Shown: positions 1-6,952, numbered from the stretch's first letter. The stretch is 8,235 bases of DNA from JALRAP01 sp046302815 (GCA_046302815.1 JBKCHO010000078.1:1-8235); one strand, 5' to 3'. Notes: generated by a model from the sequence alone, not told the origin. Translations and numbers: made by a program.

Positions 1-10
1 GCTTAATATA

Positions 11-919
11 CTATTTTAATTTTCTGAACTCCATTGGTGTTTTGCCTGTCTTTTTCTTGAAAAGTTTATTGAAATATTGCGGGTATTCGAAACCCAATTC
101 AAAAGCAATTTCATTTATGTTCATCTCCGAATTCATCAACAAATTCTTTGCTTCCTCGATAAGATAGAAATGAATAAGTTCTTGCGCACTTTTACCGGTT
201 TCTTTTTTTAGTAAATCACTCAAATAACTGGGTGACAAATGAACCTTGTTCGCCAAATACGCCACTGATGGCAAGCCTTTTTCATTTGATTTGTTCTCAG
301 ATAAATATTGGATTAATATTTTTTCAATTTGTGAAAGAATCAATCGGCTACCCTGGCTTCTGGTTATTAGTTGTCTATCATAAAAACGCAAACAATAGCT
401 CAATAATAATTCAATAGAAGAAACGATGATTTGTTGACTATGGACATCAATGTTCTCTTGAAGCTCTTTTTGAATTTCTTGGACAAGTTCAAATAGAATC
501 AATTTTTCCTTTTCCGAAAGATGTAAGGCTTCTGAAACTTCGTAATTAAAAAAACCGTAATCTCTAAGTTTTTCGTTAAGCGAAGTATTGCGAATCAAGT
601 CAGGGTGAAAAAACAATCCCCAGCCCATTTTATCTGCTCTTTCCTCCTCCTCATTGTCTATTTCTATAATTTGATTTGGCGCTATGCATATCAGGCTGCC
701 ATCTTGGAAATCTATCGGCTTTCTGCCGTATTTGATATTGTTTTTACAATAATTCTTAAACATTATAGAATAAAAATCAGTCGTGATTTTTGAATTCTGC
801 TGAATTTGCTCTGTTACCTTGCTGAAATCTAAAACTGTTACTAATGGATGCAAGCTATTTCCCAAGTTGAACAACTTATGCAGGTCAGTTATACTTTGAA
901 TATGGATGAGCTTCTTCAT
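11..919 (-). CDS. AraC/XylS-family transcriptional regulator
   Basis: A 302-residue, probably cytoplasmic, DNA-binding regulator. Residues about 20-130 resemble the N-terminal effector or dimerisation region of AraC-type proteins, including an FxPDLI-like stretch near 104-109 typical of Bacteroidota members. The C-terminal third is a standard AraC double helix-turn-helix: the first around residues 217-242 (LANKVHLSPSYLSDLLKKETG), the second around 267-292 (INEIAFELGFEYPQYFNKLFKK), ending with the usual TGKTPMEFR. Length is normal for the family and the protein looks intact. The start is an ATG at 919 behind an A-rich leader with no Shine-Dalgarno sequence, usual in this phylum. It lies 46 bases downstream of the SDR gene on the same strand, so the two are probably co-transcribed and the regulator may control the SDR gene; that is inference. 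The effector cannot be predicted. Its sampled GC content (about 30-32%) is lower than the rest of the window. Confidence 0.93.
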   Translation of the reverse strand: MKKLIHIQSITDLHKLFNLGNSLHPLVTVLDFSKVTEQIQQNSKITTDFYSIMFKNYCKNNIKYGRKPIDFQDGSLICIAPNQIIEIDNEEEERADKMGWGLFFHPDLIRNTSLNEKLRDYGFFNYEVSEALHLSEKEKLILFELVQEIQKELQENIDVHSQQIIVSSIELLLSYCLRFYDRQLITRSQGSRLILSQIEKILIQYLSENKSNEKGLPSVAYLANKVHLSPSYLSDLLKKETGKSAQELIHFYLIEEAKNLLMNSEMNINEIAFELGFEYPQYFNKLFKKKTGKTPMEFRKLK

Positions 920-949
920 TTTTTCAGCCTGCGATGTATTCTTGATCTG

Positions 950-969
950 GATTCATGAATCTGATTCAT
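950..969. promoter_or_regulatory. Palindrome plus direct repeat between SDR and AraC genes
   Basis: A perfect 12-bp palindrome, GATTCATGAATC, lies at 950-961. The heptamer GATTCAT occurs at 950-956 and again at 963-969, a 13-bp spacing that overlaps the SDR stop codon. It sits 31 bases upstream of the regulator's ATG. AraC-family proteins often bind direct repeats, so an autoregulatory site is possible, but nothing in the sequence proves it and chance is not excluded. Confidence 0.25.
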
Positions 970-1784
970 TGAAGGCCAAATTGCGATTTAATACCTCCTA
1001 TGAATGTTGCGTCATCGTATTGTTGACGGTTTGCAATAATCATATTGGCATCTGCTCCTGCTGTATATCGCAATTGTTTTTTGCCATCAGTAGCAGCTTC
1101 AAATATCACTTCTGCAACTATACGGGCTGGCGATGCATTTTGAATCATTGTCGGCAATGCAGTCATCAATGAAGCTACAACAGGCTGGTATTCAAGCATG
1201 GTTTCATCATTGCTGAAGTCAAATGACCGGCCTGCAAAATCAGTAGCAATCATCCCTGGTTCAACAATTTTAACTTGTCCACCAAATTGCTCTACTTCAT
1301 AGTTAAGGGATTCGGAAATACCTTCAACTGCAAATTTTGTTCCGTGGTATAATGACCCTAGCGGAAAGGTGATTTTACCCCCAATGGAAGAAATGTTGAT
1401 AATTACACCTTTTTTATTCTTTCTAAAATGAGGTAAAATAGTTTTGGTAACATCCAACAGTCCAATTACATTGGTGTTGAATTGTCTCATGATCTTCTCT
1501 TTTGAGAACGATTCTAATGGTCCGTAGGCACCATAGCCTGCATTGTTAAGTAAAACATCGACATTGCCAAATGATTTTACTCCTTCTTCAAACGCATTTT
1601 GAATTGAGTCCAAATTCAACACATCGAGTTTGGTAACGAAAATGTTATCCAGATTTGATAATTCCGTTTCGTTTTCCGGATTTCTCATCGTGGCGATTAC
1701 ATTCCAACCTTTTGATTGAAATAATTTCGCAGTCTCTTTTCCTATGCCACTGCTTGAACCCGTAATAAATATTGTTTTGCCCAT
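966..1784 (-). CDS. Classical short-chain dehydrogenase/reductase (SDR)
   Basis: A 272-residue NAD(P)-dependent oxidoreductase with a single Rossmann domain, probably soluble and cytoplasmic. All classical SDR signatures are present: the cofactor glycine motif TGSSSGIG at 8-15, LDV at 53-55, NNAG at 80-83, the catalytic tetrad N105, S133, Y146 and K150 (YHGTK), and the PGMIATDF segment at 176-183. Arg34 just after the second strand suggests a preference for NADP(H); this is inference from the family. The substrate cannot be named. The C-terminal extension after about residue 190 resembles the 17-beta-hydroxysteroid-dehydrogenase-like SDR subgroup, but this does not fix the substrate. The ATG at 1784 follows an A/T-rich leader. 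A weak match (7 of 8) to the Bacteroidota -7 promoter element lies at 1808-1815 on the minus strand, with no good -33 partner. The AraC regulator gene follows directly downstream. Confidence 0.95.
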   Translation of the reverse strand: MGKTIFITGSSSGIGKETAKLFQSKGWNVIATMRNPENETELSNLDNIFVTKLDVLNLDSIQNAFEEGVKSFGNVDVLLNNAGYGAYGPLESFSKEKIMRQFNTNVIGLLDVTKTILPHFRKNKKGVIINISSIGGKITFPLGSLYHGTKFAVEGISESLNYEVEQFGGQVKIVEPGMIATDFAGRSFDFSNDETMLEYQPVVASLMTALPTMIQNASPARIVAEVIFEAATDGKKQLRYTAGADANMIIANRQQYDDATFIGGIKSQFGLQ

Positions 1785-1964
1785 TTTTTGAATTTTTATT
1801 TATGGTGCAAAAATGTCCGTTTGTTCACTGATTAATATGTTACAAAATCGGGTAGTTTTTATTCTTTTTACGGATTTTAGGTTAATCCATCGGGATAACA
1901 AATGGTTTGCGAGGTTTTAAATCCGAATGCAATGTAAATACACGGCTAACCACAAACCCTTTTC

Positions 1965-1974
1965 AAAGCGCTTT
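1965..1974. promoter_or_regulatory. 10-bp palindrome AAAGCGCTTT, possible operator
   Basis: A perfect palindrome with a central CG, in noncoding sequence about 180 bases upstream of the SDR start and about 105 bases past the hexosaminidase stop. A central CG flanked by A and T arms is typical of LacI-family operators. No LacI-type gene is in the window and the distance to the SDR start is large. The remainder of 1785-2079 holds no supportable open reading frame. Confidence 0.2.
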
Positions 1975-2000
1975 CCATTTTTGTTTTAAGTGTGAAAAAA

Positions 2001-2066
2001 GAACACAGATCGAGCGGATCAAACAGATCAACGCGGATTTGATTCCATTCGCAAAATGAATCCGCG
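2001..2066 (-). repeat. GATC-phased intergenic repeat with hairpin
   Basis: GATC occurs at 2008-2011, 2017-2020 and 2026-2029, an exact 9-base period, inside near-repeated units CAGATC, CGGATC and CAGATC. These are followed by CGCGGATT at 2032-2039, whose exact 8-base inverted complement AATCCGCG lies at 2059-2066, leaving a 19-base loop. An alternative inner pairing, GATTC at 2041-2045 with GAATC at 2058-2062, competes with this stem. The sequence resembles the AATCCGCG/GATCCG/ATCTGTGTTC type of intergenic repeat that I recall as frequent in Bacteroidota genomes; the family assignment comes from memory and copy number cannot be seen here. It begins 13 bases after the hexosaminidase stop. On the minus strand a T6 run follows only about 32 bases beyond the stem, so terminator activity is possible but not typical. 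Confidence 0.55.
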
Positions 2067-2079
2067 CCCCAATCGTCAA

Positions 2080-4365
2080 TCATTTCACCTGGCATTCATC
2101 GATAAAAACCCACGCCTTTTCACCCTCAGCCACATGCCCTTTTGGGCATTTCAAAATAGAATGGGTAACGACACGAATTTTTCTTAAATACTGTCCTGTA
2201 AAAGCGGCAACAGCATTTCGTATGGCTTTGGCTTCTTCAGGTTGTCCAAGAGTTCCAACAGGAACTGTTGCTAGCAGTTTGAAGGTTTTTCCATCTGCCG
2301 ACCCATATACCGAAGCGCTATCGGGTAGGAAAATCCAAGATTTAGGTGCATGGAAATAGCGCATCTCAACTGTCGACATGAAGCGAGGTTCCTGCCATTC
2401 CAATACAAACGACATATTTGTGCCTTCAACACCCATCCAGCTTTTTGCTAGCGTCAGATCTCCTTTGATGCCGTTGGCGATGCTGTTGAGACCTTCTGCA
2501 GGATACTTGGATGACGGACCATTTTCCCAAATCACATTTGCTTCAACGCCGTGATGGTAGATGAAAGTTTGTGAAATAGGTGATGGATAAATCAAACTAT
2601 CGCTTCTTGTCCACTGGGCCCGTACTTCCAGATTGCTTCGCAGCGGTATCGGATTTTGATATATGGAGTCAGTTGCAGTTGGATTTTCCTGATTTGTTGT
2701 GTATACAATCGAGGCATCTGTTACTTCTCCACCCATCTGAATGTAGGCATTGCCATCTTTTTTAATCACGCTGAAGCGGATGCCTCGGTGTTCTGGTCCG
2801 AATGCAATGCTATCGCGCGACCACTGCTCTTTGAATGGCTTGAGTCGCTTTGCAAATCCATCCCAGTTCTTCAGCTCGCTTTTTGTCCATAAGGCCTCTG
2901 CAAGTGCGGGCATACGAGGGAGCAACATATACTGTACATGCTTGAAGTGGGTCATGAATTCCGTCCACATATTGCCTTGTCCCCCTAGGATATGTTTTCT
3001 GAACTTAAGATCCATGTCATTCGGAATCGGATCAAAAGCATATACATCTTTCAAGGTATTCAATCCTCCAATGGCAATCGGTTCAAAGGAAGGTTCGGCT
3101 TGGTAATGGTCGAAGTAGCAAGGTTTACCTGGACTCATAACAACATCATGTCCCATGGTGGCGGCATCTATTCCACCCTGTACGCCACGCCAACTCATAA
3201 CAGTGGCTGCAGGGGCCAATCCACCCTCTAAGATTTCATCCCATCCAATCATGATGCGCTTGCGCTTGGTTAGCCAAGTGTCAAAGTATTTCATGAAATC
3301 GCTTTGCAGCGATAACATATCTGGAATCTTTTTCGTCTTGCAATAGGCTTTGCATTTTTCACAATTGTTCCAAGCTGTTTTATCTACTTCGTCTCCTCCA
3401 ACATGGATGTATTTGGATGGAAAGAGTTCTAAAACTTCGCGCAGCACATCCGTTAAGAAAACTTTTACACTGTCATCAGCTGCGCAGAAGTTTGATGCAA
3501 TGCCCTCGTAATTGCCACCAGTCAACGGCAGCTGAGGCTTTTTGGTGCAGCTCAATTGTGGATAGGCTGCAATGGCTGCTGCCGAATGTCCAGGCATCTC
3601 AATTTCAGGAATGATAGTAATAGCCCGATCTGCTGCATAAGCAACTACATCTTTAATTTGCTGTTGCGTGTAAAAACCGCCATAGGTGGGTTGTTCAGTG
3701 GGTTTTGCCTGCGGACGCACTCCCCAAACGAGGCTGTTTTTATCCACGCGCCAAGCGCCCACTTGTGTCAATAGGGGATACTTCTTGATTTCTATACGCC
3801 ATCCTTGATCATCGGTGAGATGCCAGTGAAAAACATTCAACTTGAATTGAGCCATCAAGTCGATGTATTGCTTCACCTCATCAACTGTGAAAAAATGCCG
3901 ACTCACATCCAGATGCATTCCTCTCCACCTGAATCTAGGCTGGTCCTTTATCGATATATAGGGGTATGATATCAATCCGGTAGCGGCAATATTTCGCAGC
4001 TGACGAAGGGTTTGAGTAGCATAAAAAAAACCGGATGTACTTCCTGCACGGATGCGGATTCCGTTTTCTGCCACTTCTAACTCATAGCCTTCATTGGCAA
4101 TCTTCGGGTCAAAGTAGGCAACCAGTGCTTCTTTGTAAACAGGAACTTTTTTCGATAATTCACCAATAAAGGTGTTGATGACTTTTTGAGCCAATGGGTC
4201 GTCAGTGCCTTCTACACGGGCTGAAGCATTACGAGGCCAAACATAAAAGCCGCTTTTCTCTGGATAACTGATTTGGCTGGGGAGAGGAATCAGGTTCTGT
4301 GCTTCAGCCCATGAGGCATGAAGTAAAAACAAAAAGAGAAGAATCCGCATAATACTCATCATCAT
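2080..4365 (-). CDS. Secreted beta-N-acetylhexosaminidase, GH20
   Basis: An exo-acting hexosaminidase that removes terminal GlcNAc or GalNAc from glycans or chitin oligosaccharides by substrate-assisted catalysis. Numbering here counts from the upstream TTG at 4374 (764 residues). A signal peptide covers about residues 4-25, with likely cleavage after AEA before Q26, so the product is periplasmic or exported. A GH20b-like domain spans about 26-145 and the catalytic barrel about 147-500. Key residues match the known GH20 pocket: R151, the Asp-Glu pair D328/E329 in HVGGDEV, W378, W395, Y420, D422, W470 and E472. After the barrel come a chitobiase C-terminal-like domain (about 530-608) and a discoidin/F5-8C-like domain (about 625-764). 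It ends without an evident type IX secretion C-terminal domain. I chose ATG 4365 because it starts a well-formed signal peptide; ATGs at 4362, 4359 and 4350 and the TTG at 4374 are alternatives. It follows the GDYXXLXY gene by 46 bases and may share its transcript. Confidence 0.96.
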   Translation of the reverse strand: MMMSIMRILLFLFLLHASWAEAQNLIPLPSQISYPEKSGFYVWPRNASARVEGTDDPLAQKVINTFIGELSKKVPVYKEALVAYFDPKIANEGYELEVAENGIRIRAGSTSGFFYATQTLRQLRNIAATGLISYPYISIKDQPRFRWRGMHLDVSRHFFTVDEVKQYIDLMAQFKLNVFHWHLTDDQGWRIEIKKYPLLTQVGAWRVDKNSLVWGVRPQAKPTEQPTYGGFYTQQQIKDVVAYAADRAITIIPEIEMPGHSAAAIAAYPQLSCTKKPQLPLTGGNYEGIASNFCAADDSVKVFLTDVLREVLELFPSKYIHVGGDEVDKTAWNNCEKCKAYCKTKKIPDMLSLQSDFMKYFDTWLTKRKRIMIGWDEILEGGLAPAATVMSWRGVQGGIDAATMGHDVVMSPGKPCYFDHYQAEPSFEPIAIGGLNTLKDVYAFDPIPNDMDLKFRKHILGGQGNMWTEFMTHFKHVQYMLLPRMPALAEALWTKSELKNWDGFAKRLKPFKEQWSRDSIAFGPEHRGIRFSVIKKDGNAYIQMGGEVTDASIVYTTNQENPTATDSIYQNPIPLRSNLEVRAQWTRSDSLIYPSPISQTFIYHHGVEANVIWENGPSSKYPAEGLNSIANGIKGDLTLAKSWMGVEGTNMSFVLEWQEPRFMSTVEMRYFHAPKSWIFLPDSASVYGSADGKTFKLLATVPVGTLGQPEEAKAIRNAVAAFTGQYLRKIRVVTHSILKCPKGHVAEGEKAWVFIDECQVK

Positions 4366-4371
4366 AGTTTG

Positions 4372-4390
4372 CAAATTTAGGTATCACCTC
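4372..4390 (-). promoter_or_regulatory. Start-deciding signals of the GH20 gene: SD-like GAGGTGAT and TAAATTTG
   Basis: On the minus strand GAGGTGAT (4390 to 4383) is an 8-base match to the anti-Shine-Dalgarno end of 16S rRNA and sits 8 bases before a TTG codon (4374-4372). It is the only clear SD-like sequence before any gene in the window. The same short stretch holds TAAATTTG (4379 to 4372), a perfect match to the Bacteroidota -7 element TAnnTTTG. The nearest TTTTG lies 25 bases upstream, longer than the usual 17-23. Both signals cannot act as read, because a promoter here would leave a nearly leaderless transcript starting at ATG 4365. Confidence 0.3.
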
Positions 4391-4411
4391 GATATGGAGA
4401 AGATCAAAATC

Positions 4412-4900
4412 CTATCGAATTCTCATTTGATTTTCATCGTATAACCCGACCAATACGCTTTGGCCTTTGCGGCTTACCCTCATGCCGGCATATTTAGCCC
4501 TATCGTATAATGGCCCCGTGCCTTCTTGGAAAAAAAATGTAGAAGAACCGATATGGATTCGGCCCTTATGAACGGAATAAGAAATGGCTATTTCATTGTC
4601 CCCGAGGGGAGAAATATTTTCCTGAAATCGTACTTTTTCGAACAAATTACCGGAAACACTTCGTACAATACAATATCCCTTGTGTGGAATGGAGTCGGTA
4701 GAAATATTCATTGTGGCCTTGTAGTTCAATTCCATGTAGTCGCCTTGCATTGGAGGTCTTGGGTCAACAGGAGCCATTTCAAGCAAGACGAAATTTCCAT
4801 TTGAAAGTATACCCATCTTCTGCCAAACCGAAACATTGAACAACAACAATACAAGAATGAGGCCAATGACAGCAACGGATATTTTTCGGTTTTCAGACAT
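4412..4900 (-). CDS. GDYXXLXY-domain membrane-anchored protein
   Basis: A 162-residue protein with one N-terminal membrane anchor (about residues 8-26), the rest predicted outside the cytoplasm. The defining motif GDYMELNY is at 53-60, preceded by VDPRPPMQ (45-52); this VDPR-x-GDYxxLxY block identifies the GDYXXLXY family. The remainder is predicted beta-rich and contains no recognised catalytic motif. The function of the family is not established to my knowledge. The ATG at 4900 overlaps the end of the DUF4401 gene by 8 bases, so the two are probably translationally coupled. It is the third gene of a DUF2157-DUF4401-GDYXXLXY cassette, an arrangement that recurs in diverse bacteria, which suggests that the three products work together at the inner membrane. 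Length and motif are normal, with no sign of damage. Confidence 0.9.
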   Translation of the reverse strand: MSENRKISVAVIGLILVLLLFNVSVWQKMGILSNGNFVLLEMAPVDPRPPMQGDYMELNYKATMNISTDSIPHKGYCIVRSVSGNLFEKVRFQENISPLGDNEIAISYSVHKGRIHIGSSTFFFQEGTGPLYDRAKYAGMRVSRKGQSVLVGLYDENQMRIR

Positions 4901-5933
4901 TTGGAGTTTTAGGAATTCTCGACAAAATGAAATAAGCCAATAAAAACATCAGTCCAGTTGCGGTAAGCATCATGGATTTGGCAAGAAGGTTGTATTCAAA
5001 GGTATAATAAAAATCGAAGCTGTAATAACTGAATGCCAGTGTTCCTAAAATCAAAACAGCTTTTCTGTCAAAAGCGAAACCAAGCATCATAAAAAACATA
5101 CTTCCTATGATGTCAGGTGTTAAAATAGCCAACGGCAGCAGGGTGATTGCTGCATAGGCAACTACTATTTTCGATTTTATTTTTCGAAATATTAAAAGTA
5201 GACACATCAGATAGGGGGCAATGGAGGAGAGCCACAAATAATTGGCATTAAAATTCATTCCGGATCCTATATGGAACAATTCCAGAAGCACCAGGCTTGA
5301 CAATGTTGATGCAGTTCCAAGTGTCAGGACCAGCTCAGGCCTTTTTCTGAATCTGGTTATCCATTTCGCTTCAAAAAAATGGAATATGGTTGCGGCGAGG
5401 ATAAAAAACCCCAGTACAAAATGTATTCCGTTATGCCATTGGTTTTCGTATACAAAGGCAAAAAGACATAAAGCCAAAAATTGTACAGCCAAGAAAGGAG
5501 TCATATTGCCTCTGGATAACCATATTGAAAGCATGGCTACCACGACGGAAATCAAAACAATTATATTGACGCCTAGTTCCAGCTGAATCAAGCCTATGGT
5601 TTGAAGGAAAAATCCCACAGCGAAAAAGAAAAGGCCGATGGTTTCAGGAATATCCCTTTTTATGAATCGTGTATGTGTGAGAGAGATTATGATGAAGGTA
5701 GCTCCCACAATCAACCCCAGAAATTTAAATGCATAGATGTCTAAGGCAAATGCCAAGGCTAGGAATGCAATAGATGCCAACAAACCTCCAGCCATTTGCA
5801 GCAAAACTAGCGCAAGGCCGTAGGACTTCGTTGGCGCATGCGAATGTGGTTCGGCCTCATAGGAGAACTTTTCGCCGGCTAAGGCCCGAGCCTCATCGAC
5901 TAAGGCTTCCATTTTTTGTTCATCCTTTTTCAT
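4893..5933 (-). CDS. DUF4401-domain polytopic membrane protein
   Basis: A 346-residue inner-membrane protein. A charged N-terminal segment of about 38 residues (Lys, Glu and Asp rich, with a His-rich SHAPTKS patch near 31-37) precedes roughly ten hydrophobic segments that fill the rest, with short Arg/Lys-rich loops such as FRKRPE and FRKIKSK. This architecture and its position between DUF2157 and GDYXXLXY genes identify it as DUF4401. No enzymatic or transport motif is recognisable and its function is unknown. The ATG at 5933 overlaps the upstream DUF2157 gene by 14 bases. A second ATG at 5912 (residue 8) would instead leave a 7-base gap, and the sequence does not clearly separate the two. 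The overlaps on both sides support a single operon. Confidence 0.88.
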   Translation of the reverse strand: MKKDEQKMEALVDEARALAGEKFSYEAEPHSHAPTKSYGLALVLLQMAGGLLASIAFLALAFALDIYAFKFLGLIVGATFIIISLTHTRFIKRDIPETIGLFFFAVGFFLQTIGLIQLELGVNIIVLISVVVAMLSIWLSRGNMTPFLAVQFLALCLFAFVYENQWHNGIHFVLGFFILAATIFHFFEAKWITRFRKRPELVLTLGTASTLSSLVLLELFHIGSGMNFNANYLWLSSIAPYLMCLLLIFRKIKSKIVVAYAAITLLPLAILTPDIIGSMFFMMLGFAFDRKAVLILGTLAFSYYSFDFYYTFEYNLLAKSMMLTATGLMFLLAYFILSRIPKTPNV

Positions 5934-6867
5934 TCCATTGGTTTTTCAGATGCGTCAATTTTTTCGCTGACATCACAACCGAAGTCAATATAAAAAAGGT
6001 GAGCAATAGCAAGCCGGGCTCTTGATCATTTATTTCCAGAATCACGGATGATATTATAATGATGGTGCATAATATGGATAGTGCGATTGGGGTTATGGAT
6101 TTTTTTAAAAGCCCATCTTTTGAAGTCAGGTAAAAAACAGCTAGTGTAGCAACCGTTAAAGGAGCCAAGCTCCATTGAATCATATCCATAATGCCATGTA
6201 CGGTTCCTGCAGTAAGTATGGCTAGTGACGCTATCATCGAAATTAACAAGAACCATTGCGGAGCCTGTACCTTGCATTTGAATAATCCAATCCATCGATT
6301 GGCTTGCGAAATCAGGAAATTGAATAATCCAAGTGCTGTGATCAGCAAAAGCGTGTCATAAGTGTTGCATGTTTGTTCGAAATAAAGCACGGTAGTGATT
6401 TGTATCAGCGCAAGCCAAATCAAGGTCAATGGTGCAAATGCTGTAACCACAACCCATAGGGTGATGCCCAAGGTCCAGTTAAGGGTTAGGTCGAAAGCCA
6501 TCGCCTCTGTTTGGAAGATCTGACCAAACAGAGCAAACAAAGCCCCCATAACAATTGCAGATGTCGTTAAAGCGATTTTTCGAACCAATGGGTTCCAACT
6601 TTTGATAAAATAAGGAACTGCGGTGCATATCAAAAGGACCTCTAGGATTGCAAGCTTAATGTTTGAATGAAGATAGGCCCAGTTGTAGGCGAAGAAAAAA
6701 ATGATTCCCATGGCAATGAAGCCACATCCCAATACAAGGGCAGTCCACTTACTATAATGCTGAGATGTTGCCGAATCGGGATACACATGTTTGTCCAACA
6801 GCTTGGATGCGGTTGATGCATCCAAATTGCTATTACGAGAAATTTCAAGAAGCTGCTCCCTGGTCAT
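5920..6867 (-). CDS. DUF2157-domain polytopic membrane protein
   Basis: A 315-residue inner-membrane protein, first gene of the DUF2157-DUF4401-GDYXXLXY cassette. A soluble helical N-terminus of about 38 residues (TREQLLEISRNSNLDASTA and following) matches the usual DUF2157 start. About eight or nine membrane segments follow. The family hallmark GxxFALFGQIFQTEA is present, with GQIFQT at about 115-120, immediately before an LNWT stretch. Its role is unknown; no transporter or enzyme motif is visible. I chose the ATG at 6867. A TTG at 6873 would add two residues, and the frame stays open further upstream without another good start. There is no Shine-Dalgarno sequence. A TAATTTTG promoter-like element at 6911-6918 would give a leader of about 40 bases. 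The TerC gene ends 85 bases upstream on the same strand, so read-through from it is also possible. Confidence 0.9.
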   Translation of the reverse strand: MTREQLLEISRNSNLDASTASKLLDKHVYPDSATSQHYSKWTALVLGCGFIAMGIIFFFAYNWAYLHSNIKLAILEVLLICTAVPYFIKSWNPLVRKIALTTSAIVMGALFALFGQIFQTEAMAFDLTLNWTLGITLWVVVTAFAPLTLIWLALIQITTVLYFEQTCNTYDTLLLITALGLFNFLISQANRWIGLFKCKVQAPQWFLLISMIASLAILTAGTVHGIMDMIQWSLAPLTVATLAVFYLTSKDGLLKKSITPIALSILCTIIIISSVILEINDQEPGLLLLTFFILTSVVMSAKKLTHLKNQWNEKG

Positions 6868-6910
6868 TGCCAATTCAGGTTTGATGGCCCTGATTACAAC
6901 GGACCAATAC

Positions 6911-6939
6911 CAAAATTAGCATTTATGATGGATTAAAAA
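6911..6939 (-). promoter_or_regulatory. Candidate promoter of the DUF2157 cassette
   Basis: On the minus strand TAATTTTG (6918 to 6911) matches the Bacteroidota -7 consensus TAnnTTTG exactly. A TTTTT run (6939 to 6935) lies 16 bases upstream, near the expected place of the -33 TTTG element but without the G. The predicted transcript would start about 40 bases before ATG 6867. Matches of this length can occur by chance in A/T-rich intergenic DNA. Confidence 0.4.
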
Positions 6940-6952
6940 TGTACGGCCAAGT

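Noticed and set aside
2032..2066. Intrinsic terminator of the GH20 gene
   Set aside because: The hairpin has a 19-base loop, and the only T run on the transcript lies about 32 bases beyond the stem, so I list it as a repeat instead.
2750..3106. 118-codon open frame on the plus strand inside the GH20 gene
   Set aside because: Antisense to a gene with intact catalytic motifs; the translation resembles no family and has no leader of its own.
5242..5586. 114-codon open frame on the plus strand inside the DUF4401 gene
   Set aside because: Mirror of membrane-segment codons on the other strand; no recognisable domain.
6026..6295. 89-codon open frame on the minus strand inside the DUF2157 gene
   Set aside because: Alternative frame of a well-supported gene; Cys/His/Trp-rich composition typical of a frame shadow.
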